In this document: positions 1-8,692 of the stretch, piece after piece
Position numbering within the stretch: the first letter of the stretch is position 1
How the letters are laid out: the number at the start of each line of letters is the position of its first letter
Assembly: GCA_002309655.1 (NCBI GenBank)
Contig: DBXM01000023.1
Location: forward strand, 53,761-92,409
Reading direction: 5' to 3'
DNA from: Mageeibacillus sp. UBA1212
GTDB taxonomy: Bacteria; Bacillota; Clostridia; UBA1212
DNA length: 38,649 nt
The notes under the pieces: generated by a model
Database searches by the model: none
What the model was told of the DNA's origin: nothing
Seen by the model: the letters and a program-made list of their open reading frames with translations, nothing else
Translations under genes and position numbers: made by a program

Positions 1-506
1 TCCACGCAGCGCTTCCAGGTGATCTTGCCCGGATCGATTCCGAGCGCGTTGCCCTGGTGGATGTGGTTGTCGAGCATCGCCGCCAGAAGGTTGTTGGCTG
101 CCCCGATAGCGTGAAAGTCGCCCGTGAAGTGAAGGTTGATGTCCTCCATGGGCACCACCTGCGCGTAGCCGCCTCCGGCAGCGCCGCCTTTGATTCCGAA
201 AACGGGTCCCAACGAGGGTTCGCGCAGCGCCACCGTCACCTTTTTGCCGATGCGGGCCAGTCCGTCCGAGAGGCCTATCGTTGTGGTGGTCTTGCCCTCA
301 CCCGCCGACGTGGGCGTTATCGCGGTGACCAGAACGAGCTTCCCGTCCGGTCCGTCCGCCTTCTTGAGAAACTCCGGGTCGATTTTGGCCTTGTAGCGGC
401 CGTACTGTTCCACGTACTCTTCGGGAATGCCTGCCTTCTCCGCAATCCTGCTGATGTGCTCGAGTTTTGTGCTCTGCGCAATTTCAATATCCGACAAATA
501 ACCCAT
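1..506 (-). CDS. fhs: Formate--tetrahydrofolate ligase, N-terminal part (runs off the window)
   Basis: ATP-dependent cytosolic enzyme that joins formate to tetrahydrofolate to give 10-formyl-THF, feeding purine synthesis and, in acetogens, the methyl branch of the Wood-Ljungdahl pathway. Translating the minus strand from the ATG at 506 gives 168 codons that stay open to the window edge. They contain the family's P-loop PTSAGEGKTTTTIGL, then REPSLGPVFGIKGGAAGGG and NLHFTGDFHAI, all highly conserved in Fhs. The family is about 550 residues, so roughly 30% is visible. The start is uncertain: AGGAG lies 12 nt before the ATG but only 6 nt before an in-frame TTG at 512, so the protein may start two residues earlier. 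No clear promoter was identified upstream. The family call is secure. Confidence 0.95.
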   Translation of the reverse strand, partial: MGYLSDIEIAQSTKLEHISRIAEKAGIPEEYVEQYGRYKAKIDPEFLKKADGPDGKLVLVTAITPTSAGEGKTTTTIGLSDGLARIGKKVTVALREPSLGPVFGIKGGAAGGGYAQVVPMEDINLHFTGDFHAIGAANNLLAAMLDNHIHQGNALGIDPGKITWKRCV

Positions 507-638
507 TTTCAATTCACTCTCCTGTCGTTTTTCACGCCGCGTTTTCAGAAGCTTCCGCGGCTTTGATTTTCGTCTATAAATAGGCAATTTAAAAATCATT
601 GCCCGTATGATGCCTCCATCTTGCCGGCCGCAACGTCT

Positions 639-1172
639 TTACGCTTTCCTCACCTTCACGCCCCGGCTTCTGTAATAGTCCATAAATTCTTCCGGCGTTC
701 CTTTGGTGAACGAGTTTTTCGGGAAATCCATAACTACCTTCGTTTCCGTGAACAAGTAGACGGTCTCTACAGTATCGTACACCGCTTTAACACTTGGTCT
801 GTACGGCTGAACATTATTTCCGCTGGTCAGGTTTTCCATTGACAGCATTCCGTCCTCCATTCTCCAGACGATTTCGGGGTACTGTCCGCCGTTCATCTCC
901 AAAGTTCTTTTTTGAAGCGTTTTAGCCTGCGCGTCCGCGCCAAGAACTCTAATTAAAACCAGTATCACAATGAATGCAGCCAGAAGTATTGTATAAAAGT
1001 TTAGTGAGTGAAAGTAGAATATGTCCGTGGCGACTGCGATAAGCAGCAATAATCCGTAAAGAGCCAGTAGAACAATAAAACTGATTTTTCTCACGGGAAG
1101 TCGCCAGAACACGAAATTGCTGGCGTCTTTTACACTTTTCTCACTCGTTTTAACATGAACTTCAAAAATCAA
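639..1172 (-). CDS. YcxB-like membrane protein
   Basis: A 177-residue protein with a short cytoplasmic start, two hydrophobic helices at about residues 29-48 and 58-78, and a soluble C-terminal half ending in a Pro-Lys-x-x-Phe motif followed by a Tyr-Tyr-Arg segment. This is the architecture of the YcxB-like family of small Gram-positive membrane proteins of unknown function. It starts at TTG: GGAGG sits 7 nt upstream, and the next in-frame ATG would remove the membrane helices. It stands between fhs and an ATPase gene on the same strand. The family call rests on architecture and the C-terminal motif; no biochemical role can be read from the sequence. Confidence 0.7.
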   Translation of the reverse strand: MIFEVHVKTSEKSVKDASNFVFWRLPVRKISFIVLLALYGLLLLIAVATDIFYFHSLNFYTILLAAFIVILVLIRVLGADAQAKTLQKRTLEMNGGQYPEIVWRMEDGMLSMENLTSGNNVQPYRPSVKAVYDTVETVYLFTETKVVMDFPKNSFTKGTPEEFMDYYRSRGVKVRKA

Positions 1173-1290
1173 TTTCTATCCTCCCGTTTTTACTCGCTGC
1201 TCGGTCTCTTCCGCGGCTTTGATTTTACCATTTTACCGGGCCGGTTTTCAACCCGGACTCTCGAAACGGAACCGCCTGCTTTGTGCCTTT

Positions 1291-2550
1291 TTACAGATAC
1301 CAGACCGGCACCGCAATCACGTTTTCTCTCAGAATTCCCGGAGCGGGACACATGCAGACCACCGCGCCCGTGCCGCGCTTTTTGTCCGGAATCATGTCAA
1401 GCACCGTGAACGCTCCGGCCATATCCGCGCTGACGTTTGACGCCTGCTTTATTTCCACAGGGTACAGGATCCCGTTCTCCTCGATTATCAAATCAATCTC
1501 ACTCTCAACTTCAACCACCGCGCCGTCTTTTTTGACCTTCTTTTTGTCCTTTCCACGGTAGTAGGAGACAAAATACCTGTAGTCCTGCCCGCGGTTTGAA
1601 TACGACTTGATGATCTCGGAAACCGCGAATGTCTCAAACATCTGCCCGTTCATCGCTCCGTAAGCCAGCGCTTCGGGGGTCAGCCATCTTGTGAGGTACG
1701 CGGCAAGTCCCGTGTCCCTGAAATAAACTTTCGGCGTCTTGATGGCGCGCTTTAGGACCGAAGGCGCGTAGGGTTCGAGAATGAATACGATTCCCGTCGC
1801 TTCAAGGATCGACATCCAGCGTCTCACCGTCATTGCGTCTTTTCCGATTTCATCCGCGATATTCGAATAGTTGAGCATTTGTCCGGTTCTCGCCGCGACC
1901 GCGACCATGAACCTGCGGAAATCATTGAGGTCGTGAACAGCCGTCAGCTTTCTGACGTCGCGCTCCAGGTAGGTCTTCACGTAGCTCGAGAAGAACACGC
2001 TCCAGTCAACGCTATTATCCTGTAGCTCGGGGAAGCCGCCGCGGTGGATTATTTCCCAGATATTGTCGACCGGCACTGCGTCACGGTTCCTGCGGGAAAC
2101 GTAGTCCATGGTCGGAACAAACGGATCGTGAAAGCGGCTGCCCTGGATTTCTCTGAGCGAAAGGCCTGACAGTTCAAGCACCCCCACTCTTCCGGACAAC
2201 GACTCCGAAGCACCCTCCATCAGCTCAAGCGGCTGCGAACCGGACAGGCAGAACAGCCCGCGTTCCCCGCTCTCATCGCATTTGATTTTTATAAACCGGA
2301 ACAGACCCGGAGCTCTCTGGACCTCGTCGTAAATGACGGGAGGCGGGTTAAGCATCATGAATTCAGCGGAATTTTCGTTTGCCTGCTCCTCGATAAACGG
2401 ATCGTCAATGGCTACATACCTTTTCTCCGGAAATAATTCCCGAAGAAGCGTTGATTTTCCGGTCTGGCGGGCGCCCGTAAGCAACAGTCCTTTGAAAGTA
2501 CTGTCCGTTTTCAGAATGATATCCTCAATGTGTCTGTGTATGTACTTCAT
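1291..2550 (-). CDS. P-loop ATPase with C-terminal DUF4143 nuclease-like domain
   Basis: A 419-residue AAA-type ATPase. Walker A GARQTGKS is at residues 26-33, Walker B VIYDEVQ at 72-78 and a sensor-like SGSQ at 103-106. A winged-helix-like middle part follows, then a C-terminal DUF4143 domain with E-x-DLII and YPVEIKQ, the pattern of a PD-(D/E)XK fold. Such proteins are common in gut Bacteroidota and Clostridia, often in variable genome regions, and their function is unknown. The start ATG has GGAG 4 nt upstream. A good sigma-A-like promoter (2611-2639) and a large palindrome over the predicted start site (2576-2608) precede it, so its own regulation looks tight. No partner gene is adjacent. 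Length and motifs look intact. Confidence 0.88.
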   Translation of the reverse strand: MKYIHRHIEDIILKTDSTFKGLLLTGARQTGKSTLLRELFPEKRYVAIDDPFIEEQANENSAEFMMLNPPPVIYDEVQRAPGLFRFIKIKCDESGERGLFCLSGSQPLELMEGASESLSGRVGVLELSGLSLREIQGSRFHDPFVPTMDYVSRRNRDAVPVDNIWEIIHRGGFPELQDNSVDWSVFFSSYVKTYLERDVRKLTAVHDLNDFRRFMVAVAARTGQMLNYSNIADEIGKDAMTVRRWMSILEATGIVFILEPYAPSVLKRAIKTPKVYFRDTGLAAYLTRWLTPEALAYGAMNGQMFETFAVSEIIKSYSNRGQDYRYFVSYYRGKDKKKVKKDGAVVEVESEIDLIIEENGILYPVEIKQASNVSADMAGAFTVLDMIPDKKRGTGAVVCMCPAPGILRENVIAVPVWYL

Positions 2551-2575
2551 TTAGCTCCACAACCTGTTGATTTCG

Positions 2576-2608
2576 CGACTAATCCAGAATTCAATTCTGC
2601 ATCAGTCG
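2576..2608. promoter_or_regulatory. 33-bp palindrome, probable operator over the ATPase gene start site
   Basis: An imperfect palindrome centred on 2592, with 14 of 16 base pairs matched and a perfect core cagaattcaattctg at 2585-2599. It begins 3 bp downstream of the -10 box of the promoter at 2611-2639, so it covers the predicted transcription start. That is a classical repressor position. A related copy lies at 2705-2737. Confidence 0.65.
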
Positions 2609-2610
2609 TA

Positions 2611-2639
2611 ATTCTATCACTTTCCGGCGCCTTTGTAAA
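2611..2639 (-). promoter_or_regulatory. Promoter of the DUF4143 ATPase gene
   Basis: Reading the minus strand: -35 TTTACA (2639-2634), 17-bp spacer, extended -10 TGA-TAGAAT (2616-2611). It matches the sigma-A consensus at 5 of 6 positions in each box and points at the ATPase ATG at 2550. Confidence 0.65.
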
Positions 2640-2704
2640 GCCTGTTTTCCTGCTAAATCGAAGTTTTTGCGTTGGTTTTTGAACAAATTAGAAAAGCCTG
2701 CCTT

Positions 2705-2737
2705 TGGCTAATCAAGAATTCAATTCTGAATTTGTCG
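2705..2737. repeat. Second, weaker copy of the 33-bp palindrome
   Basis: Centred on 2721, with the inner 13 bp agaattcaattct identical to the copy at 2576-2608 and the flanking ctaatc and gtcg also shared. The two centres are 129 bp apart, with the ATPase promoter between them. Outer arms are less well paired. It also lies within the 3' region of the TVP38-like gene, where GCCTG/CAGGC flanks with a T-rich tail on the minus strand could act as a weak terminator. Confidence 0.5.
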
Positions 2738-2773
2738 CAGACAGGCCATGTTTATCATTGTGTTGAACACTCC

Positions 2774-3493
2774 TTATTCCTTATTCGCATTTTCCGGGTT
2801 TTCCGTCTCCTGTTCCGCGCTTTGTTTTTTCTTCGTGATCTTCCTGTAAATCACGATTCCGACGGCGCTGATTGCCACCGTCACCGCGAAAACGATCACC
2901 GCCACCGTGTACTTTTTTGTGCCGAGGGCGTCGCCGCCGATGGTGGAGGTGATGATTGACGGAATCCGGCCGACCGAGCAGATGATTGCCCACACCCAGA
3001 ACTTCATGTCCGTCAGGCCCGCGAAGTAGCACAGAAGGTCCTTCGGCGTTCCCGGAATCATGAATATGATCGCGTAGAGGAGGTCCCGCGAAGGCGAGGT
3101 TTTGAGGATGCTCAGCTCGTTCAGCTTTTCCTCCGTGAAAAACACGGTGACGATCCGCTTGCCGAGAAGGCGCACCAGCAGGAACACGATCATGCTGCCG
3201 ATGGCGGAGGCGATGATGCAGAGAATCGTTCCCTCCATAACGCCGAACGCGTAGCCCCCCGCGATCTCCAGCGGCTCGCCGGGAATAAACGCAAGAATGA
3301 TCTGAACGATCACCAGGCCCATGTAGGCAAGCCGGCCCGCGAAGCCCTTGCCGTCCACCCATTCACGGAACTTTTCCGGGTCCGACGCGAACCGGACGAT
3401 CTCCCTGCCCACGAAATATGTGGCCAGGCCGAACACGACCAGCGCGAAGGCGACGAGTATTCCGGTTATTATCTTCTTTCTCTTTGAAGCCAT
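2774..3493 (-). CDS. TVP38/TMEM64 (DedA-like, VTT domain) membrane protein
   Basis: A 239-residue integral membrane protein with an N-terminal helix at about 10-28, further helices near 55-75, 80-115, 135-165 and 200-217, and a charged C-terminus. The VTT-domain signatures are present: IPGEPLEIAGGYAFG near 70-85 and MIPGTPKDLL followed by Y-F-A-G-L near 145-160. The family belongs to the DedA/VTT superfamily; members with known roles move lipids across membranes, but the substrate here cannot be told. It lies 74 bp after the alpha-mannosidase gene, separated by a strong hairpin (3527-3560), so it may be expressed at reduced level from the upstream operon or separately. Its ribosome site is poor. 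Confidence 0.88.
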   Translation of the reverse strand: MASKRKKIITGILVAFALVVFGLATYFVGREIVRFASDPEKFREWVDGKGFAGRLAYMGLVIVQIILAFIPGEPLEIAGGYAFGVMEGTILCIIASAIGSMIVFLLVRLLGKRIVTVFFTEEKLNELSILKTSPSRDLLYAIIFMIPGTPKDLLCYFAGLTDMKFWVWAIICSVGRIPSIITSTIGGDALGTKKYTVAVIVFAVTVAISAVGIVIYRKITKKKQSAEQETENPENANKE

Positions 3494-3526
3494 AGTTTAG
3501 TTTTTACCTAAAGTTAGCATAATAGC

Positions 3527-3560
3527 GCGGGCCGGCAGCTAATTTGAGAGGCCGGCCCGC
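3527..3560. terminator. Hairpin between the alpha-mannosidase and TVP38-like genes
   Basis: GCGGGCCGGC (3527-3536) pairs perfectly with GCCGGCCCGC (3551-3560) around a 14-nt loop. There is no U-tract on either strand, so it is probably an attenuator or an mRNA 3'-end stabiliser rather than an efficient terminator. Confidence 0.5.
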
Positions 3561-3567
3561 AACAGTT

Positions 3568-6500
3568 TTACTTCTTCACTATCCTCAGCGTGACGATCTC
3601 GAACGGCCTGTAGGGCACCGTGAAGGTTCTTCCCGACAGCTTGAGCTTCTCGAGCTTGTTCTCGGACAGGTCGGACAGCCAGACCTCCTTCGCGTCGAAG
3701 CCCAGCGTGAACCCCGCAGTGCCGCGGATGTTCTTCGCCTCGTAGCCTCTCACGATAATGTCGCCCGAGTACTCCGCCTCCTTCACGGTCTCGATGACCA
3801 GGTTTTCGGCGTCGCAGCTGACCAGCGACCACTCCTCGGGAAGCGCGTTCTTTTTCGAAACGTTCGCGCCTGCCGGCACCTTCACCGCGTACATCGGGAA
3901 GTTGAGCATATACGCCTCTTTCACGGTGTCCGCGTCCCTGAGCGTGCCCTTGTGCGGCAGCAGCGAGTAGGTGAAGCTGTGGTGGCCTTTGTCGGCGACC
4001 TCGTTCGGATAAGTGGGGCGCTTGATGAGCGTCAGCTGCATCAGGTTGCCGTGGACGTCGTGGCCGTACTTGCAGTTGTTGAGCAGCGAGACGCCGTAGC
4101 CGCCCTCGGACATGTCCGCGAACTTGTGGGCGCAGGTCTCGAACTTCATCCGATCCCAGGAGGTGTTCTTGTGGGTGGGCCGCTCGATGGTGCCGAACTG
4201 GATCTCGAACGAAGCCTTGTCGGTGTTGATGTCCACCGGGAACGCGGCGCGAAGCACTCTGTGCAGGCTGTCCCATTCCGCCTCGGTCTCGAAGTCGATG
4301 CGCGCGTTCTCGCCGTAGAACCAGATGTTCTGGGTGATTGTGCTGACGCCGTGCTTTCTCGTGATCCGGACGCCCGCCTTGCCACCGCGGTCGATCGCCT
4401 CAACGCTCTCGAACCCGTGCAGGTTGTAGTACTTGTAGTTGCTGAATTCCTGGATCTCCCACGCGTCGTAAACGTCCGGGTAGTCCTCGTAAATTCTCAG
4501 CTCGTTGCCGGGTCCGCCCGCGATCACACTGCGGCCGTTCTTTTTGTCGAAAAGGGTCTTGATCTCCCAGTTTTCGTCGAATTCGCAGGAATAATAAGGC
4601 GTTTCGATTCGTTTCGCGGCCGTGTCGACGCTTATGAGGCCTTTCTTGATTCTGAGGTTGACCGCCTTGTAGCCCTTGGGCGGCACGTTCTCGACGTAGA
4701 CCGCGCGGCCGCCGGCGTCGACGTAGCCCGTTCCCGTGAACGAGTGCGGGTTGAAGACGACGTACTTCTTGTCGGTGGCGATTCTCGAGACGATCGCCTC
4801 GCAGGCCTTCCTTCTGATCTCGCCGGTAATCTTGCGGAGCTCCGCGTATTCACGGTCGCACTGCTCGTACACCTCGCGGATCGAGGAGCCGGGAATGATG
4901 TCGTGGAACTGGTTCACGAGCATGGTCTCCCAGCATTCGTGAAGGATCTGCTTCGGGAAGTCCGTTCCCGCCGCGACGCCCGCCGCCACCGAGAGCATTT
5001 CGGAGTCAAGCATCAGGAACTCGCAGTCGCGGTTGTTCTTTTTGTTGCGCGCGTTGGACGTGTAGGTGCCGCGGTGGAACTCCAGGTAGAGCTCGCCCTG
5101 CCACGAAGGGAAACGCGGGTTGTTTTCGATGTTCTTCTCGAGGCGCTTCAGCATGTCGCCCGCAAAGCCGATTTTCGCCGCGGGAAGACCGGGAAGGCCC
5201 TTCTGCTGCCTGCGCGCGATCTGGAGCATCTCCTCGTTGGGACCGCCGCCGCCGTCGCCGTAGCCGAACGTGACGATGGATTCGCGGGCCAGTTCCTTCT
5301 GCTGGAAGCGGTTGTAGGAGCCTGCGATCATGCGCGGGTTGGTGTTGCCCACGTAGGTCGTTCCCTTCGTGAACGCGTCGGTGCGGCCCTTGTCCTGCGC
5401 AGTCAGGAAGTACGCGTTAATGGGTGTGCCGTCCACGCCGATCCACTTGAAAAGGTCGTAGGGCATCACGTTTCTGTCGTTCCAGCTGATTTTGGAGGTG
5501 ACGAACCACTCCACGCCGGATTTGCGGAGAATCTGCGGAAGCGCCGCCGAGTAGCCGAAAACGTCGGGAAGCCACAGCACGCGGGACTCGACGCCGAACT
5601 CTTCACGGAAGAAGTTCCTGCCGTAGAGCACCTGCCTCACCAGTGACTCGCCTGACGCCAGGTTGCAGTCGGCCTCGACCCACATGGCGCCTTCGACCTC
5701 CCACCTGCCGGCCTTCACCATCTTCTTGATCTCCTCGTAAAGCTCGGGAGCCTCCTCCTTCACCGCCTTATATAAATAGGCCTGGGAGGACATGAACTTG
5801 TACTCCGGGAACCGCTTCATCAGCTCGATGACCGTCGCGAACGACCTCTGGGCCTTCTCGCGCGTTTGCGCAACCGTCCAGAGCCACGCGATGTCGATGT
5901 GGGTGTGGCCGATGCAGATCACCGCCGTCTCGCTCTCGTGCTTCGGGCTGTAGATTGTCTCCTTGAGGTACTGCCTGGCCTCCGCCACGGACTTGTGGAA
6001 CTCATCGCCGCGGGGCTCGAGCATGTTGACCTTCCTGAGGGCCATGCTGAGGTGGGTCAGGGTCTCCATATACTCCACCGTGTTGGTGCCGAGGCACTCC
6101 AGCGCGTTTCTGGGAACGGAAACGTCGTAAATGAGCTGGCGCACGTCGTCGTTCACCGTTCTCAAGTAGGGCATGATGCAGGAATGTTCGATCCGCGGGC
6201 CTGTGTACGCGTAGATCCAGACCTCGTAGCGGGTTTTGGACGCTCCGAGAACGAGCTCGCGGTGGTTGGTGTCGAACGCCTGACGCATGACTCCGTCAAC
6301 AAAGCACAAAAACTGGGGGTTGTCCGCGTCCCAGCCGGTCCGGTCGGTGTGCAGGCAGAGCTCCAGCGTGTCGTCGCCCCGCATGTCTTCGGGAACGTCC
6401 ACGGGAATGTAGAACCACGCGTGCGAGTCGATTCCCCCGCCCCACGGACTGCCCCACTCGTAGGGCTTCATCGCGGATATTTCCGGGAAATCGTTGTTCT

Positions 6501-6612
6501 CCTTGTAGCCCGTGGTGAATATTTTGATGTCCTCCAGCTTGATGACCTTGCGCGGGACGGATTCCCCGAGCCGGTTGATGTAGGAGTTGACGTGTCGCAG
6601 CATGCTTTCCAT
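3568..6612 (-). CDS. Alpha-mannosidase, glycoside hydrolase family 38
   Basis: A 1014-residue zinc-dependent retaining glycosidase that removes alpha-linked mannose. There is no signal peptide, so it is probably cytoplasmic and acts on imported oligosaccharides. An N-terminal beta-rich part (1-225) leads into the catalytic GH38 barrel. HTHIDIAWLW at 236-245 supplies the zinc ligands His236/His238 region and Asp240, and LPDVFGYS at 348-355 supplies the nucleophile/ligand Asp350. Central three-helix and C-terminal beta-sandwich parts follow, of usual family length. The ATG at 6612 has GGAGG 5 nt upstream. It follows a YitT-like membrane protein gene by 54 bp in a leftward cluster that also holds an esterase lipoprotein gene. 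That context suggests glycan use, although no sugar transporter is next to it. Confidence 0.95.
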   Translation of the reverse strand: MESMLRHVNSYINRLGESVPRKVIKLEDIKIFTTGYKENNDFPEISAMKPYEWGSPWGGGIDSHAWFYIPVDVPEDMRGDDTLELCLHTDRTGWDADNPQFLCFVDGVMRQAFDTNHRELVLGASKTRYEVWIYAYTGPRIEHSCIMPYLRTVNDDVRQLIYDVSVPRNALECLGTNTVEYMETLTHLSMALRKVNMLEPRGDEFHKSVAEARQYLKETIYSPKHESETAVICIGHTHIDIAWLWTVAQTREKAQRSFATVIELMKRFPEYKFMSSQAYLYKAVKEEAPELYEEIKKMVKAGRWEVEGAMWVEADCNLASGESLVRQVLYGRNFFREEFGVESRVLWLPDVFGYSAALPQILRKSGVEWFVTSKISWNDRNVMPYDLFKWIGVDGTPINAYFLTAQDKGRTDAFTKGTTYVGNTNPRMIAGSYNRFQQKELARESIVTFGYGDGGGGPNEEMLQIARRQQKGLPGLPAAKIGFAGDMLKRLEKNIENNPRFPSWQGELYLEFHRGTYTSNARNKKNNRDCEFLMLDSEMLSVAAGVAAGTDFPKQILHECWETMLVNQFHDIIPGSSIREVYEQCDREYAELRKITGEIRRKACEAIVSRIATDKKYVVFNPHSFTGTGYVDAGGRAVYVENVPPKGYKAVNLRIKKGLISVDTAAKRIETPYYSCEFDENWEIKTLFDKKNGRSVIAGGPGNELRIYEDYPDVYDAWEIQEFSNYKYYNLHGFESVEAIDRGGKAGVRITRKHGVSTITQNIWFYGENARIDFETEAEWDSLHRVLRAAFPVDINTDKASFEIQFGTIERPTHKNTSWDRMKFETCAHKFADMSEGGYGVSLLNNCKYGHDVHGNLMQLTLIKRPTYPNEVADKGHHSFTYSLLPHKGTLRDADTVKEAYMLNFPMYAVKVPAGANVSKKNALPEEWSLVSCDAENLVIETVKEAEYSGDIIVRGYEAKNIRGTAGFTLGFDAKEVWLSDLSENKLEKLKLSGRTFTVPYRPFEIVTLRIVKK

Positions 6613-6666
6613 ATGTACCTCCGGAAAATGTGGAATGTAAGATGTTAAATGATTCTTTGGGAATGT

Positions 6667-7431
6667 TTATTTTGCGAGGAACTTGTCGATCTTCGCGCCC
6701 ATGAGCTTTGTCAGCAGCTTCACGAGCTGGCCGATGAGTATCGCGGAGAGAACCGTTCCGATTCCGACGACCACCTGGAAGCCCACCGGCAGGCCGATAA
6801 ACCCTTTGAAGAACTCAAGCACCGGAACTTTATTGATGAAGACCGTGAACACGAAGTGCATAATGAACGAAATCGTGATCATCGAGGTGTCGACGATTGT
6901 CTTGCAGTTGCCGAATTTCATTCCCGAAACCTCTGAAATGGCCGCCGCGAACCCTTCCGCGGGCATCGCGACCCACTTCGGCCTGAGGTAGAGGAAAACG
7001 CCCACCGCAATGATAATGAGGCTCGCCACGAAGTAGGCTATGCGCATGAGGTAGTTCTCCGGCACGGGAAGCCACGCCAGCCAGTGCCCGAACCCGCTCG
7101 TGTCGAGGCCGAAAAAGTTCGTCTTCGTGGAGACTCCGAAAAGGTCCACCAGGAAGCCGAACGCGATGGCAATCGGTATTCCCAGCAGGTTGATCCACTT
7201 GAACCGTTTCCGCAGTACGATTATCTGCAGCAGCACGAGAATGCAATAGACCACGATCGTCATGGCCCCCAGGGACCAGCCCCAGATGACCTCGCACGCC
7301 CGCGGTACCGAGCTGACCGGCGAGATGCCCAGCGAGCTCAGCTTCGAGCAGTTGATTCCTATCGCGATAAGGATGATGCCGACCGCGTAGAAAATGAACT
7401 TCTTCAAGCCTTGCACAAATTTACTTTTCAT
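6667..7431 (-). CDS. YitT/YczE-type multi-pass membrane protein
   Basis: A 254-residue hydrophobic protein with about five or six membrane segments and the YczE/YyaS/YitT features: an N-terminal helix leading to GINCSKLSSLGISPVSSVP, and later a P-x-E-G-F-A-A-A-I segment near 167. These proteins look like transporters or permease subunits, but no substrate is established. AGCT-free spacing and a GGAA ribosome site 5 nt before the ATG support the start. It sits between alr (64 bp upstream) and the GH38 gene (54 bp downstream), so it is probably co-transcribed. It might export or import a compound linked to the neighbouring enzymes; that is inference only. Confidence 0.8.
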   Translation of the reverse strand: MKSKFVQGLKKFIFYAVGIILIAIGINCSKLSSLGISPVSSVPRACEVIWGWSLGAMTIVVYCILVLLQIIVLRKRFKWINLLGIPIAIAFGFLVDLFGVSTKTNFFGLDTSGFGHWLAWLPVPENYLMRIAYFVASLIIIAVGVFLYLRPKWVAMPAEGFAAAISEVSGMKFGNCKTIVDTSMITISFIMHFVFTVFINKVPVLEFFKGFIGLPVGFQVVVGIGTVLSAILIGQLVKLLTKLMGAKIDKFLAK

Positions 7432-7495
7432 ATTAATTCCGTTCCCGCGGTCTCAAAGCCGCGTTCTATAAGTCACGAAATGTGTAATTTCTTTT

Positions 7496-8683
7496 TTACA
7501 GGTACGAAACGGTCTCGACCGCTTCCCCGTTGATAAAGTAGATTCTCGTGATGCGCCTGCCGATCTCGCACAGGAGCTCGTAGTTGAACGACCCGGCGGT
7601 TTCCGCAACTTCCTCGCAGCTCAAAACCTCGCCGCAGGACTCGCCGAAAATGACCGCCTCGTCGCCGACCGCGCAACCGGGAACGTTCGAGACGTCCACC
7701 ATCATCTGGTCCATGCAGATCCGCCCCAAAATTGCGCACCTGACGCCCCTGATCAAAACGCAGCCCTTGCCGGAGAGCGTTCTGAAAATGCCGTCCGCGT
7801 AACCCGCGGCAATCGTCGCCACACGGTAGCGTTTGTCCGCCACAAAAGTGTGACCGTAGCTGATGCCCTCGCCTTTGTTGAGGTTCGCGACGTTGATCAC
7901 GCGGGTCCTCACCGACAGCGCCGGCTTGAGAGGCAGAACGTCACGGTCGGTCTCGGGGGACGGATAGTGGCCGTAAAGAACGATTCCCGCCCGCACGAGT
8001 TTGTAGTTGTTGTTGCGGCTCATGATTGCCGCGCTGTTGCTGATGTGCCTGACGCCCGTGTCGACGCCTTCCGCCTCGAGCGCGTCGCAAAACTCCGCGA
8101 AGATCCGCCCCTGTTCGGCAACAGATTCCGCCCCCGCCTTCTCGTCGGCCCGCGCGAAGTGCGAGAAAATGCCGCCGATTTTGACGTTCTTGAGCTTTGA
8201 AATCTTTTTGATGTCCTCTATACTCTTTTTGCAGGGTCTGAACCCGATTCTGCGCATACCCGTGTCGACGGCGATGTGAACGGTCGCGATTCTGCCAATA
8301 GCGGCGGCTTCTTTGTCAAGCTCCGCGGCGTTTTTCGCGTCAAAAACCGTCAGCGAAATGTCGTGCTCCGCCGCCGCCCTGAACATCGAGGGGTGCGTGT
8401 AGCCGAGGACAAGAATGGGCTTCGTGAACGCCGGGGAATAGTACCTGCCGCCGTCCATAGCGCGCCTTAATTCAAGCCCTTCGCTGACGCCGGCGACGCC
8501 CGCCATGTCGATCTCGTCCGAAATGTAGTTCGCGACGACCCTCGCACCGTGGCCGTAGGCGTCGGCTTTAAGAACCGCGAGCACCTTCGTTCCCGGTTCC
8601 AGAAGCGCCTTTATGTTTTTCAGATTTTCGCGTATGCGGTCGAGTTCGACGCACGCATACACTCTGTCGTATTTTAAGTCCAT
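7496..8683 (-). CDS. alr: Alanine racemase
   Basis: PLP-dependent cytoplasmic enzyme interconverting L- and D-alanine, needed for peptidoglycan. The 395-residue length is typical. The PLP lysine is K39 in VLKADAYGHG. The second catalytic base is Y276 in GISYGHTF. HISNSAA near 213-219 and CMDQMMVD near 323-330 are further family motifs. The start lies only 9 nt after the stop of the upstream CE2 esterase gene, with a poor ribosome site, so translation is probably coupled. An essential cell-wall gene inside a cluster otherwise made of sugar-related genes is slightly unusual. The identification is secure; serine racemases of the vancomycin-resistance type carry an extra membrane domain that is absent here. 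Confidence 0.96.
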   Translation of the reverse strand: MDLKYDRVYACVELDRIRENLKNIKALLEPGTKVLAVLKADAYGHGARVVANYISDEIDMAGVAGVSEGLELRRAMDGGRYYSPAFTKPILVLGYTHPSMFRAAAEHDISLTVFDAKNAAELDKEAAAIGRIATVHIAVDTGMRRIGFRPCKKSIEDIKKISKLKNVKIGGIFSHFARADEKAGAESVAEQGRIFAEFCDALEAEGVDTGVRHISNSAAIMSRNNNYKLVRAGIVLYGHYPSPETDRDVLPLKPALSVRTRVINVANLNKGEGISYGHTFVADKRYRVATIAAGYADGIFRTLSGKGCVLIRGVRCAILGRICMDQMMVDVSNVPGCAVGDEAVIFGESCGEVLSCEEVAETAGSFNYELLCEIGRRITRIYFINGEAVETVSYL

Positions 8684-8692
8684 ACTATTTTG

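Noticed and set aside
3544..5646. A 700-codon open frame on the plus strand opposite the GH38 gene
   Set aside because: It is Val/Arg/Leu-biased antisense of a clearly conserved GH38 enzyme in GC-rich DNA, with no ribosome site or family motifs.
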